Positions 52,866 to 62,110 are shown, numbered from the stretch's first letter. The stretch: 64,000 bases of DNA from Micromonospora lupini str. Lupac 08 (GCF_000297395.2 NZ_HF570108.1:3345766-3409765); one strand, 5' to 3'. The notes: a model not told the origin generated them from the sequence alone. Program-made: numbers and translations.

Positions 52866-53726
52866 TCAGTCGGTCAGAAAATCGTTCAGTACGGTCGCCA
52901 GGGCCTCCGGCGCCTCCTCGGCCATGTGGTGACCCGAGTCGACCGACGTCGCCCGCACGTCGTCGGCCCACTCCCGCCAGATCGCCGCCGGGTCGCCGTG
53001 CAGCTCCACCATGTCGTCGCGCTCGGCCCAGACGAACAGCACCGGGCAGGAGATCTTCCGCCCGGCCGCCCGGTCGGCGTCGTCGGCGGCGCGGTCCGGC
53101 CCCAGGCCCGCCCGGTAGTCCTCACACATGGCGTGCACCGTCGCCGGGTCGTGGATGGCCCGGTGGTAGTCCGCGTACGCCTCCTCGCCCATCTCGGCGG
53201 GGGAGCCGCCGTACCAGGCGTCCGGGTCGGCGTTGATCAGCCGTTCCGCCGGCTTGTCGGTCTGGCCCAGGAAGAACCAGTGCCACCAGCGGGTGGCGAA
53301 CCGGGCGTCACAGGTGGCCAGCGCCGCGCCGATCGGCACCCCGTCGAGCACACCGAGTCGACTGACCCGCTCCGGGTGGTCCAGGGCGGTGCGCATCGCC
53401 GCGTACGACCCGCGGTCGTGGCCGACCACGGCGGCGCGCTCGTGGCCCAGCGCGTCGAGCAGCGCGACCACGTCGCGGGCCATCGCCCGCTTGGCGTACG
53501 CCGAGTGGTCGGGCGTCTCCGCCGGCTTCGTCGAACCGCCGTACCCCCGCAGGTCCGGGCAGATCACCGTGTGCCGCTCGGCGAGCAGCGGCGCCACCCG
53601 GTGCCAGGTCGCATGGGTACGGGGATGACCGTGCAGCAGCACCACGGGCGAGCCCGAACCGCCGTGGCGCACCCGCAGGCGTACCGGGCCGACATCGATC
53701 TCGTCGAGGGTGAATCCGGGAAACAT
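52866..53726 (-). CDS. Alpha/beta hydrolase, haloacetate dehalogenase-like
   Basis: 286 residues. The nucleophile is Asp in G-H-D-R-G (VVGHDRGSYAAMRTAL), not Ser; HGHPRTHATWHRV forms the oxyanion/halide region; the catalytic His is in GHHMAEEAPEAL. This combination is typical of fluoroacetate/haloacetate dehalogenases and epoxide hydrolases. Hydrolysis of a halogenated acid is likely but the halide pocket was not checked. Single-gene unit. Confidence 0.8.
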   Translation of the reverse strand: MFPGFTLDEIDVGPVRLRVRHGGSGSPVVLLHGHPRTHATWHRVAPLLAERHTVICPDLRGYGGSTKPAETPDHSAYAKRAMARDVVALLDALGHERAAVVGHDRGSYAAMRTALDHPERVSRLGVLDGVPIGAALATCDARFATRWWHWFFLGQTDKPAERLINADPDAWYGGSPAEMGEEAYADYHRAIHDPATVHAMCEDYRAGLGPDRAADDADRAAGRKISCPVLFVWAERDDMVELHGDPAAIWREWADDVRATSVDSGHHMAEEAPEALATVLNDFLTD

Positions 53727-53775
53727 GGGCGTGCCGGTGCCCCACCGGAGCGGGCCCGAAACGCCTGGCGGCCGC

Positions 53776-54315
53776 TCAGGTCAGCGCGGAGCAGGCCACC
53801 ACGCCGGCGAGCAGCAGCGCGCCCAGCACCGCCTGCAACAGCAGCGGCGGGCCGAGGTGCGACCAGAGCGTCGCGGTACGCGGGGTGAGCAACTGCCCGG
53901 TCGTGAGGTTGACGATCTTCTCGATACGGGGTGGCAACTCCGGGTCGCCCTGGGGGCGCAGGGTGAGCTGCACCTGATCGGCCGGGTGCAGGGCGCTCTG
54001 CGGCAGGTGCCCGTGCATCTCCACCTCGCAGAGCTGACCGGCGGTGTTGCGCAGCCGGACCGGGGTCACCAGGTACTCCGGGCCCTGCTTCAGCTCCTTC
54101 CAGCGCCGCCGCGTGCCACCGGCGCCGAACGAGAAGAGCGCGCGCAGCAGCAGGGCCGGCAGCCGGGCGAACGCCGCCGCGGCGAGCACCGCGACCAGCA
54201 CCGGTTGGCCCACGCGTATCTCCCGGGTGTAGCCGTCGAGCAGGCGGACCAGCCGCCCGGTGACGATCCGCTCCGTCGGGTGCACGATCCGTCGGGTTTC
54301 GAGTCCGCTGTCCAT
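53776..54315 (-). CDS. Hypothetical membrane protein with cytosolic beta domain
   Basis: 179 residues from ATG 54315 (54345 is also possible). Two hydrophobic segments (VLVAVLAAAAFARLPALLLRALF and LLLQAVLGALLLAGVVAC) flank a hydrophilic, strand-rich middle (YLVTPVRLRNTAGQLCEVEMHGHLP). No family recognised. Confidence 0.6.
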   Translation of the reverse strand: MDSGLETRRIVHPTERIVTGRLVRLLDGYTREIRVGQPVLVAVLAAAAFARLPALLLRALFSFGAGGTRRRWKELKQGPEYLVTPVRLRNTAGQLCEVEMHGHLPQSALHPADQVQLTLRPQGDPELPPRIEKIVNLTTGQLLTPRTATLWSHLGPPLLLQAVLGALLLAGVVACSALT

Positions 54316-54466
54316 CCCCACCACCGAGAGTCCGCTTGTGTTCACTGATCGTATCGATGTCCCCGGTTGAACGACGTGAATGAAACCTGGTCACGGGCTC
54401 ACGGCCACGAGGTGACATCCCGGGCGAGCAGGGTAAGCGGGGGGCCGAGCTGGAAAGGGGTCGAGC

Positions 54467-55591
54467 ATGCAGCTGTCCTTCCTGCGCCCGCTCTACGACC
54501 GACCCGGGCCGTGGTGCTCGGTGTACCTGGACGCCTCCGCGGACACGGAGGACGCCCACCCGGCGCTGGACCTGCGCTGGCGTGCCCTGGAACGTCGCCT
54601 GGCCGACCAGGGGGCGGACGAGGCGAGCATCGCCGCGCTGGACCGGGTGATCCGGGGTCACGACCCGATGGTCGGGGACTACGGCCTGGCCGTCTTCGCC
54701 AGCCACGGGCGGGTGGTGCTCTCCGAGTACCTGTCCGCCCCGCCGGTGCGCGACCTGGCCAGTTTCGACCCGTTGCCGCACGTGATGCCACTGCTCGCCC
54801 AGCGCGGCGAGCAGGTGGCCTGGGTCCGGGTGGTGGCCGACCGGACCGGCGGCGACGCGATGGCGGTCAGCGCGGGCGGGGTGCCCCGGCGTGCGCACGT
54901 CGCCGGCCGGGAGAGCTTCCCGCTGCGCCGCGTGCAGCCCGGCGGCTGGTCCCAGTCCCGCTACCAGCGGGCGGCCATGGAGGCGTGGCACCAGAACGCC
55001 GGCGACGTGACCGCCGCGACCGTCCAGCTGGCCGACCGGGTCGGTGCCGACGTGGTGGTGGTGGCCGGTGACGTCCGCGCCACCGGGATGATCGCCGCCC
55101 AGATGCCGGAGCGCTGGCAGGACCTGGTGGTGCGGACCGACGCCGGGTCCCGGGCCGGCGGTGCCGACCAGACCATGCTGGACGACCTCACCGTACAGAC
55201 CATCGCGGAGGTCGCCGACCAGCGGATCACCGCCGCGCTGGACCGGTTCGGCGTGCAGGAGGACGTCGGCGCCGGCCTCGACGCGGTCGTCTCGGCCCTG
55301 CAACGCAACCAGGTCGACACCATGCTCATCGTCGACGACCCGTCGGCCAACGGGGAGCTGTGGATCGGCCCGGAGCCGACCGAGATCGCCGTCGACCCCG
55401 CCCAGTTGAGCGCGATGTCGGTGGACGACCCGCTCCGGGTACGCGCCGACGCGGCGCTGGTCCGGGCGCTGGTCGGCACCGACGCGGCGTTGACAGTGCT
55501 CGGCGCGGACGAGGCGCCCGAACTCACCGACGGTGTCGGCGCGGTGCTGCGCTACGTCGACGAGGGCACCCCGGGGCGCGGCAATGGCTGA
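54467..55591 (+). CDS. baeRF2/Rv2629-like protein
   Basis: 374 residues similar to mycobacterial Rv2629 and the bacterial eRF1-like (baeRF family 2) group: N-terminal LRPLYDRPGPWCSVYLDASADTED, central domain with the GGWSQSRYQRAAMEAWHQN segment, C-terminal L30e-like domain. Related eRF1-like proteins hydrolyse peptidyl-tRNA on stalled ribosomes; the role here is inferred. GAAAGGGG lies about ten bases before the ATG. The stop overlaps the next start by eight bases. Confidence 0.75.
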   Translation: MQLSFLRPLYDRPGPWCSVYLDASADTEDAHPALDLRWRALERRLADQGADEASIAALDRVIRGHDPMVGDYGLAVFASHGRVVLSEYLSAPPVRDLASFDPLPHVMPLLAQRGEQVAWVRVVADRTGGDAMAVSAGGVPRRAHVAGRESFPLRRVQPGGWSQSRYQRAAMEAWHQNAGDVTAATVQLADRVGADVVVVAGDVRATGMIAAQMPERWQDLVVRTDAGSRAGGADQTMLDDLTVQTIAEVADQRITAALDRFGVQEDVGAGLDAVVSALQRNQVDTMLIVDDPSANGELWIGPEPTEIAVDPAQLSAMSVDDPLRVRADAALVRALVGTDAALTVLGADEAPELTDGVGAVLRYVDEGTPGRGNG

Positions 55592-57338
55592 GCGCCGTGT
55601 CGCGGACCTGGTGGTGGAGCGGCTGCGGGCGTGGCGGGTGCCGCGCGCCTTCGGCTACCCCGGTACGGCGATCGCCCCGCTGATCGAGGCGCTGGACCGC
55701 TCCGGGGGCGACCCGGCGTTCGTACCGGCCCGGCACGAGGAGACCGCCTCGTTCATGGCCACCGGGCACGCCAAGTTCACCGGCGGCATCGGGGTCTGCC
55801 TGGCCACCCAGGGACCCAGCGCGGTGCAACTGCTCAACGGCCTGTACGACGCGAAGCTGGACAGCAAACCGGTGGTGGCGATCGTCGGCGAGGACGTCAC
55901 CGGCCCGCTGGGCGGCGCGCACCAGCAGATCGGGTTGAGCCGGCTCTTCGGCGACGTGTGCAACCAGTTCGTCCAGTACGGCCGCAGCCCGGAGAGCGTA
56001 CCGGCGCTGCTGGACCAGGCGTTCCGTACCGCGGCGGCGACCCGCAGTCCGACCTGTGTGGTGCTGCCGCGGCACCTGCAGGAGGCCCTGGTGCCCGACC
56101 TGGGCACGTACGCGGCCGGCGTCATCACGGCGACCCCTGGCGAGCCGCTGGCCCGGGTGCTGCCGCACGAGGTGGACCTCGACGCCGCCGCGCAGGTGCT
56201 CGGCAACGGCCGGCGCACGGCGATCCTGGTGGGTCAGGGGGGCCGGGGAGCGGCCGCCGAGATCATCGAGCTGGCCGACCGGCTCGGCGCGGGGGTGGCC
56301 ACCTCGCTGCTGGGCAAGCCGGTCCTCGACGAGCGACTGTCCTTCCACGCCGGGGTGCTCGGCGAGGTCGGCACGCCGGCCGCCGCCGAGCTGATGGGTG
56401 GCTGCGACACGCTGCTGCTGGTCGGCACCAACGACCCGTGGACCGACTACTTCCCGATGCCCGACCAGGCCCGCACGGTGCAGATCGACATCGACGGCAC
56501 CCGCATCGGCAGCCGGTACCCGGCCGACGTGCCACTGGTCGGGGACGCCGCCGAGACGCTGCGCGCGCTGCTGGCCCGGGTGCCCTCCCGAGCTCATCAG
56601 CAGTGGCGTGCCACGGTGGAGAGCGCCGTCGACAGGTGGCGGGCGACGGCCGCCGACCGGGCCGCCGCGCCCGCCGAACCGATCAACCCGCAGCTCGTGC
56701 TCCAGGAACTCTCCGCCCGGGTCCCGCAGACCGGCTCGGTCGCGGTCGACGTCGGCTCGGTCCTCTACTGGTACGCCCGGCACCTCGTGCTGCCGCCCGG
56801 GGTGAACGCGCAGCTGTGCGGCACCCTCGGCTCGATGGGCTGCGCCCTGCCGTACGCGGTGGCCGCCAAGCTCGCCGCGCCCGACCGGCCGGTGATCGCG
56901 CTGCTCGGCGACGGGGCCATGCAGCTCAACGGCCTCGCCGAGCTGATCACGGTGTCGCACCACTGGCAGCGGTGGGCCGACCCACGGTTGGTGGTGCTCG
57001 TGCTCAACAACCGCGACCAGAACGGCATGGGCGGTGGCCGGGAGCCGTCGTCCGATCCCACCCACCGTCGCCCGGACGTGCCGTACGCCGGCTGGGCCCG
57101 CCTGCTCGGGCTGCACGGTGTCCGGGTGGACCGCCCGGAACTGGTCGGCGCCGCCTGGGACGAGGCGCTCGCCGCGGACCGCCCGTGCGTCCTGGAGGCG
57201 GTAGTCGACCCGGCGGTGTCGTTGGCGCCGCCGGAGCCGGCCTTCGCCGACCTGCGCGGTCTGTACGCCGAGGGGGAGCCCGCCCGGCGGGTCCGCGAGC
57301 AGGTGGAGCAGGCCGTGGCCGTCGAGGATCTCGTTTAG
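55584..57338 (+). CDS. Thiamine-diphosphate-dependent enzyme (pyruvate oxidase/acetolactate synthase-like)
   Basis: 584 residues with the three ThDP-enzyme domains. The activating Glu is in ARHEETASFMATGHAK; the ThDP/Mg motif is GDGAMQLNGLAEL...LNNRD. The FAD-type middle domain (HAGVLGEVGTPAAAELMG...LLVGTNDP) fits POXB-like members. ATG at 55584 lies inside the baeRF gene, so the two are coupled. Oxidase or decarboxylase on a 2-oxoacid; substrate unknown. Confidence 0.85.
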   Translation: MAERRVADLVVERLRAWRVPRAFGYPGTAIAPLIEALDRSGGDPAFVPARHEETASFMATGHAKFTGGIGVCLATQGPSAVQLLNGLYDAKLDSKPVVAIVGEDVTGPLGGAHQQIGLSRLFGDVCNQFVQYGRSPESVPALLDQAFRTAAATRSPTCVVLPRHLQEALVPDLGTYAAGVITATPGEPLARVLPHEVDLDAAAQVLGNGRRTAILVGQGGRGAAAEIIELADRLGAGVATSLLGKPVLDERLSFHAGVLGEVGTPAAAELMGGCDTLLLVGTNDPWTDYFPMPDQARTVQIDIDGTRIGSRYPADVPLVGDAAETLRALLARVPSRAHQQWRATVESAVDRWRATAADRAAAPAEPINPQLVLQELSARVPQTGSVAVDVGSVLYWYARHLVLPPGVNAQLCGTLGSMGCALPYAVAAKLAAPDRPVIALLGDGAMQLNGLAELITVSHHWQRWADPRLVVLVLNNRDQNGMGGGREPSSDPTHRRPDVPYAGWARLLGLHGVRVDRPELVGAAWDEALAADRPCVLEAVVDPAVSLAPPEPAFADLRGLYAEGEPARRVREQVEQAVAVEDLV

Positions 57339-57387
57339 GCGTATCCGACCGGGGCATCAGTAGCGGCCCGACGACGCTGGAGGTCAC

Positions 57388-58518
57388 ATGCCGGAGCCCG
57401 CCGACCGACGCTGGGGTCCCGCGTCGCTGCCGCAGCCGCGCGGTCCGCTGTCCGCCGCGGTGACCGATGCGCTGCGTCTGCCGCCGCACGACCTGCCGCC
57501 CGACCTGGGCGTCGACCTCGACCCGGCCGACGCGTTCGTCGACGAGGACCTGCAACTGACCCTGTTCCTCTGCTACGAGCTGCACTACCGGGGCTGGCGC
57601 GGGGTGGACGAGGGCTGGGAGTGGCAGCCCACGCTGCTGGCTCTGCGGGCCCGCGCCGAGCGGCCCTTCGAGGCGGCACTGCGCCGGCTGGCCGGCGCGC
57701 CGACGGTGCCGGCCGGCGGGGTCGCCGCCGGGCTGGGCGAGCTGGTCGCGGCCGACGACGGGCCGCCGCTGGCCGCCACGCTCCAGCGGCGCGCCGACCT
57801 CACCCAGTTCCGCGAGTTCGTCGCCCACCGCTCCGTCTACCACCTGCGCGAGGCGGACCCGCACAGTTGGGCGCTGCCCCGCCTCGGCGGTCCCGCCAAG
57901 GCCGCCCTCGTCGAGATCCAGACCGACGAGTACGGCAACGGCCGGCTGGACCGGATGCACGCCGAGCTGTTCCGGCGCACCCTCGACCGGTTGGGCATGG
58001 ACACCGGCTACGCCGCCCACCTGGACCTGGTGCCCGCGGTGACGCTGGCGACCAACAACCTGATGTCGCTGTTCGGGCTGCACCGACGGCTGCGCGGCGC
58101 GCTGCTCGGGCACCTGGCGGCCTTCGAGATGACCTCGTCCCTGCCGAACCGCCGATACGGCAACGGCCTGCGCCGGCTCGGCCTCGACGAGGTGGCCACC
58201 CGCTTCTACGACGAGCACGTGGAGGCCGACGCGGTGCACGAGCAGATCGCCGCGCACGACCTGTGCGGCGGCCTGGTCCGTGCCGAACCGGCGCTCGCCC
58301 CCGACGTGCTGTTCGGCGCGGCGGCGGCGCTGGCGGTGGACCGGCTGTTCGCAGCGCACCTGCTGGACAGTTGGGCGGCCGGCCGCAGTTCGCTGCGGTC
58401 ACCCGTGCCGCCGCCCGTGCCGCCGGGCGTTGCGCCGATCGTGCCGCCGACCGTCTCGCTCGCCGTGGCGGCGTCCGCCGCCGTGACGCCGTCGGCTGCC
58501 CGGCCCGTCGCCGTCTGA
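57388..58518 (+). CDS. Iron-containing redox enzyme, heme oxygenase-like (diiron)
   Basis: 376 residues. A heme-oxygenase-like diiron (HDO) fold is indicated by E-x-x-x-x-E/Y-x-x-x-x-x-x-x-H patterns: EIQTDEYGNGRLDRMHAELF and YDEHVEADAVHEQIAAHD. Metal ligands are the Glu and His of these motifs. The C-terminal 40 residues are Pro/Ala/Val-rich linker-like. Oxidative chemistry on a lipid or amine is typical of the family; role unknown here. It follows the ThDP gene by 50 bases, perhaps in an operon. Confidence 0.8.
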   Translation: MPEPADRRWGPASLPQPRGPLSAAVTDALRLPPHDLPPDLGVDLDPADAFVDEDLQLTLFLCYELHYRGWRGVDEGWEWQPTLLALRARAERPFEAALRRLAGAPTVPAGGVAAGLGELVAADDGPPLAATLQRRADLTQFREFVAHRSVYHLREADPHSWALPRLGGPAKAALVEIQTDEYGNGRLDRMHAELFRRTLDRLGMDTGYAAHLDLVPAVTLATNNLMSLFGLHRRLRGALLGHLAAFEMTSSLPNRRYGNGLRRLGLDEVATRFYDEHVEADAVHEQIAAHDLCGGLVRAEPALAPDVLFGAAAALAVDRLFAAHLLDSWAAGRSSLRSPVPPPVPPGVAPIVPPTVSLAVAASAAVTPSAARPVAV

Positions 58519-58577
58519 CGGCCTCGACGGGCTTGCCGCAGCGGAGGCCGGAGAGGCACCCTGCCCGGCCCTTGTGT

Positions 58578-58656
58578 GCGTCCTTTGCTCTGCTTCAACC
58601 CACGCAACGGTTGCGGCCGCCCAGTGTTGCGTCCGTTGAAGCAGAGCAAAGGACGC
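58578..58656. repeat. Long inverted repeat, 31-bp arms
   Basis: The arms GCGTCCTTTGCTCTGC...ACGCAAC (58578-58608) and their complement (58626-58656) differ at two positions and enclose a 17-base loop. Such a hairpin after a gene could terminate transcription or be a MITE-like element. No coding frame uses it. Confidence 0.85.
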
Positions 58657-58700
58657 GGCGCACCTGCCGGGGCCTCTCGTCCTCGCTCTGTGGTCACGGG

Positions 58701-58820
58701 CGCAACGCCGTCACGAGGCGCGCAACGCCGTCACGAGGCGCGCAACGCCGTCACGAGGCGCGCTCTGTCGTCACGAGGCGCGCTCTGTCGTCAGGAGGCG
58801 CGCTCTGTCGTCAGGAGGCG
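58701..58820. repeat. 20-bp tandem repeat, six copies of two types
   Basis: Six 20-bp units at 58701, 58721, 58741, 58761, 58781 and 58801. The first three read CGCAACGCCGTCACGAGGCG; the fourth CGCTCTGTCGTCACGAGGCG; the last two CGCTCTGTCGTCAGGAGGCG. A degenerate copy precedes at 58681. No spacers, so it is not a CRISPR. It ends 13 bases before the CDGSH gene stop. Confidence 0.9.
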
Positions 58821-58833
58821 CGGGGCCCTCGCA

Positions 58834-59061
58834 TCACGTCTCGCGACTGGTGCCCGCGCGGAAGTTGACCACCTTGTGCGTGCCGTCGCAGAACGGCTTG
58901 AGCGCCGACTTGCCACACCGGCACAGCGCGACAGTGCCCCGGCGCGCGTCGATCCGCTCGCCGTCCGGCGTGACCAGGGTGAAGTCGCCCCGGACCAGCA
59001 GCGGACCGTCCTCGTACGGGGTGATCGTGGCGGCGGACTCGCCGGTGTCCTCGGTGCGCAT
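58834..59061 (-). CDS. CDGSH iron-sulfur domain protein
   Basis: 75 residues. The cluster motif C-R-C-G-K-S-A-L-K-P-F-C-D-G-T-H gives three Cys and one His ligands of a CDGSH-type 2Fe-2S centre. An N-terminal beta strand region (GPLLVRGDFTLVTPDGE) is typical of MitoNEET-like single-domain bacterial proteins. ATG at 59061 is chosen; the ribosome-binding site is weak. Redox role likely, partner unknown. Confidence 0.85.
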   Translation of the reverse strand: MRTEDTGESAATITPYEDGPLLVRGDFTLVTPDGERIDARRGTVALCRCGKSALKPFCDGTHKVVNFRAGTSRET

Positions 59062-59254
59062 GGGCCCGGAAGTGCCCGCCCCGGCCGCGACGAAACCCGT
59101 GCGGACGTCGTGGGTTCCTGCGGTCCGATCGTCCCCGCCGGCCCGCTCCCGCCGCCCGGAGCCGATCGTCGCCGAACGCCGCTGACCTGTGGATTGTTGC
59201 CGCCGGGTGGGTGATGCCCCGTTTGAACCCCATCGGGACGGGAAGCCGGGCCGC

Positions 59255-60697
59255 GTGGTGAGCGAACGAGGCAAGGTGGGCCCGGTGCACAAGGTGCACA
59301 AGGGGCTGACGGCCGACGGCGCCGGTCTGGCCGGCGACCGGGTCGTGGCCCAGGGCAGCGCCGCCCGGGTGCTGGTCGCCGCCACCGCCCGGGCGCTGCG
59401 CGGTGAGGACTGCGCCGACCTGGGGCACACCGGACCCGCCTCGCGGTTCCCGGGAGCCCCCGAGCCGGTGCGCCGCGCCGCGGTGAGCCGGGCCGCCGGA
59501 CGGGTCGCCCTCACCGTGGACCAGGTCGGCGAGGTGGACGCGGCCCGGGTCGCCCGCTGGTTCGTCGACCAGTACCCGCGCCGCAGCTACCCCGGAGTGC
59601 TCATCGGCTCCCCGCACGGCGCGGCGGCCCATCTCGCGGTGGCTCTCGGCGTGCCGTGGCTGCCCGCCGGCTTCGAGATGACCGCGCACTGGAGCGACGG
59701 CGCGGTGGACCGCCCGGAGGCGGCGCTGGAGCACGGCGGCGCGCTCGCCGAACGCCTGCTCGCCGCCAATCCCGACGTGCACCTGCGTCAGGTGCACTGC
59801 CCGGCCAGTCGGGGGCCGCTGACCGGGGTCACCGTGTCGCTGGCCGCCCGCTGGCGGGCGCTGCCGGCCGCGTACGCGCAGTTCCTGACCGACCGGCTGA
59901 ACGCGGGCGCCCCGGTGCTGCTGGTGCGTGACGCCCGCACGTGGCCCGTGTCGGAGCGCGGCCCCGGGCACAGCTTCCAGGTCGGCTGCCCGGCCAGCGG
60001 GCTGGACCCGGTGGACTTTCACCCCGACAGCCACGCCCTGCGGCAGGTCCTGCGCGCCGTGGGCGGGAACGCCGCCCAGTGGGCGCCGCCGGAGGTGTCG
60101 GCGCCGTCGGGCGACGCCGAGCACGGCATGGAGTCCGGTTTCGAGCTGGCGGCGCGGGACTACGCGGCCCGGCACGGACATCCGCTGCACCAGGTGCTGG
60201 TGCCCCGGCCGGCGTCGCTGAGCGCGGGCGTGGCCGACCTGTACCGGCGGTGGCTGCGGGCCGCCGGCAAGACCGGTGACCGGTTGGTGGTCGAGTGCGG
60301 CCGGCTGCTCGATCCGTGGCAGGTGGTACGGGCGGGGCTGGTGCCGTACTGGTGTGAGAACGCCACCCGCCGCAGCGTCGACGAGGCCGAGTGGTGGCTG
60401 GCCGGCAGTGAGGCGTTCAGCTCGGTGGACGTCCTGCCCGAGCCTCCCGGGATGCGCTCACCCGCCCTGGCCGGGCTGCCGCAGTGGCTGGCCGTCGCGG
60501 GCTTCGGCCGACGGCGGCGGGCGCTGGACCGGACCTCGGCCCGGGGCTACCCGGTGACGTCCGTGCCGACGCGCCGGGCCACCGAGGTTCTGCGCGCCCA
60601 GCCGTACGACCTGCCCGCTCCGCCCCCGCTGGGGGCCGCTGAGGCCCTGTCGGTGCTCCGCGACAGCGGCGGCCACCAGGGGTTGCTCGTCTCCTGA
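59255..60697 (+). CDS. Hypothetical protein, 480 aa, unrecognised
   Basis: A large protein with good codon bias but no domain I can name. Segments such as RWFVDQYPRRSYPGVLIGSPHGAAAHLAVALGVPWLP and HSFQVGCPASGLDPVDFHPDSH are compatible with an alpha/beta fold. The start is one of two adjacent GTGs (59255, 59258) with GGAAG upstream. It diverges from the CDGSH gene. Function unknown. Confidence 0.6.
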   Translation: MVSERGKVGPVHKVHKGLTADGAGLAGDRVVAQGSAARVLVAATARALRGEDCADLGHTGPASRFPGAPEPVRRAAVSRAAGRVALTVDQVGEVDAARVARWFVDQYPRRSYPGVLIGSPHGAAAHLAVALGVPWLPAGFEMTAHWSDGAVDRPEAALEHGGALAERLLAANPDVHLRQVHCPASRGPLTGVTVSLAARWRALPAAYAQFLTDRLNAGAPVLLVRDARTWPVSERGPGHSFQVGCPASGLDPVDFHPDSHALRQVLRAVGGNAAQWAPPEVSAPSGDAEHGMESGFELAARDYAARHGHPLHQVLVPRPASLSAGVADLYRRWLRAAGKTGDRLVVECGRLLDPWQVVRAGLVPYWCENATRRSVDEAEWWLAGSEAFSSVDVLPEPPGMRSPALAGLPQWLAVAGFGRRRRALDRTSARGYPVTSVPTRRATEVLRAQPYDLPAPPPLGAAEALSVLRDSGGHQGLLVS

Positions 60698-60918
60698 GGG
60701 GAGCACGCCGAAACTTCCTCGCGAACCCGGGGTCCCGTGATTGAGTACCTACGGAGCGGGAACATCGCTGACTGCGACAGCCTGATTGCGCTGCGTAGAG
60801 GCGTTGTCGCCCGCTGGCATCCCAGTCACTGACCCACTTTCCGGCCCGGTGCGTGGCCCGACCACGCGCACGACCGGTTTCCCGATCCGGGCGGGGGACC
60901 TTCCTGAGGGAGGCGCGG

Positions 60919-62061
60919 ATGTTCGGACAGACGAGCACGACCACGACCACACCACCACCCACCGAGCGTGGTCTGGAGGACCTGGACTCGGCGGCGCTGG
61001 CGTACGCGGCCCGGATCGCGGGGCTGCCGCCGGAGCGACGGGGGGAGGCCCGGGACGACCTGGTGCGCTTCGCGCTGCCGTTCGCCGGGCGACTGGCCCG
61101 CCGCTACCGGGGCCGTGGAGAGCCGCTGGAGGACCTGGAGCAGGTGGCCCGCCTCGGGCTGGTCAACGCCGTCGACAGGTACGACCCGGAACGGGGTTCG
61201 TTCACCGCGTACGCGGCGATCACCATCGTCGGCGAGATCAAGCGGCACTTCCGGGACCGCACCTGGGGCGTGCACGTGCCCCGGCGGCTGCGCGACCTGA
61301 TCCTCGAGGTGGGGCAGGCCACCGCCGCGCTGACCAGCGAGCTGTCCCGGGCGCCGTCGGTGGCCGAGCTGTCGGCACGCCTGGAGACGCCGCAGGAGGA
61401 GATCCTCGCGGCGCTGGAGTCGGCGGCCGGCTACAGCCCGGCGTCCCTGAACGCGCCGGTCGGCGGGGAGAGCTCCGCGGAGTTCGGTGACCTCGTCGGC
61501 GAGTCGGACAACGCGTTGGAATCGGTCGACGACCGGGTGACGGTGAGCGGCCTGCTGCACCGGCTGCCCTGGCGCGAACGCCGCATCCTTGCCATGCGCT
61601 TCTACGGCAACCAGACCCAGGCGGAGATCGCCGCCCGGTTCGGCATCTCGCAGATGCACGTCTCCCGGCTGCTGTCGCGGGCGCTGACCTGGCTGCGGCA
61701 GGCCATGCTCGCCGACGCGCCGCCGCCGTGGCAGAACGGGGCCGCCGAACCGGACCCGGGCAAGACCCGCATCTCGATACGGCAGAACGGCGACGGGGTC
61801 GTCGTCGAGGTCGGCGGTGAGGTGGACCGGGACGGCGCGGACCAACTGCGCCGCGCGATGCTGGAGGCCGTCAACGGCCAGCCGAGCGAGGTCGTCGTCG
61901 ACCTGGTCGGGGCGGGCGGCTTCGACGCCGGCGGAATCGCCGCGCTGATGGCGGGGCGGGACGCGGCGGAGCGTACCGGCGTGCCACTGCGGCTGACCCG
62001 GGTGCAGCCCGCGGTGCGCCGCTCGCTCACCGCCGCCGGCCTGGCCCCTGCCCGGGACTGA
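60919..62061 (+). CDS. SigB/SigF-type sigma factor fused to a C-terminal STAS domain
   Basis: 380 residues. Sigma region 2 (about 45-115; EPLEDLEQVARLGLVNAVDRYD), region 3 (about 125-185) and region 4 (about 205-262; LPWRERRILAMRFYGNQTQAEIAARFGISQMHVSRLL) are complete. The last ~95 residues are a STAS (anti-anti-sigma) domain, in which the usual D-S-S-G is D-A-G-G: Ala337 replaces the phosphorylatable Ser. ATG at 60919 follows GAGGGAGG. A fused, non-phosphorylatable antagonist domain could keep the sigma factor free of its anti-sigma. No anti-sigma gene adjoins. Confidence 0.85.
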   Translation: MFGQTSTTTTTPPPTERGLEDLDSAALAYAARIAGLPPERRGEARDDLVRFALPFAGRLARRYRGRGEPLEDLEQVARLGLVNAVDRYDPERGSFTAYAAITIVGEIKRHFRDRTWGVHVPRRLRDLILEVGQATAALTSELSRAPSVAELSARLETPQEEILAALESAAGYSPASLNAPVGGESSAEFGDLVGESDNALESVDDRVTVSGLLHRLPWRERRILAMRFYGNQTQAEIAARFGISQMHVSRLLSRALTWLRQAMLADAPPPWQNGAAEPDPGKTRISIRQNGDGVVVEVGGEVDRDGADQLRRAMLEAVNGQPSEVVVDLVGAGGFDAGGIAALMAGRDAAERTGVPLRLTRVQPAVRRSLTAAGLAPARD

Positions 62062-62078
62062 CCGCACACGGACGAACG

Positions 62079-62110
62079 AAGGGCCGACACCCCGCGGGGT
62101 GTCGGCCCTT
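62079..62110. terminator. Bidirectional terminator between sigma gene and ctaD
   Basis: AAGGGCCGACACCCC and its exact complement form a 15-bp stem. The arms start with AA and end with TT. It lies 17 bases after the sigma stop and 16 before the ctaD stop. Confidence 0.85.

Noticed and set aside
58701..58820. Possible CRISPR array
   Set aside because: Repeats are directly adjacent with no spacers and no cas genes nearby; it is a tandem repeat.
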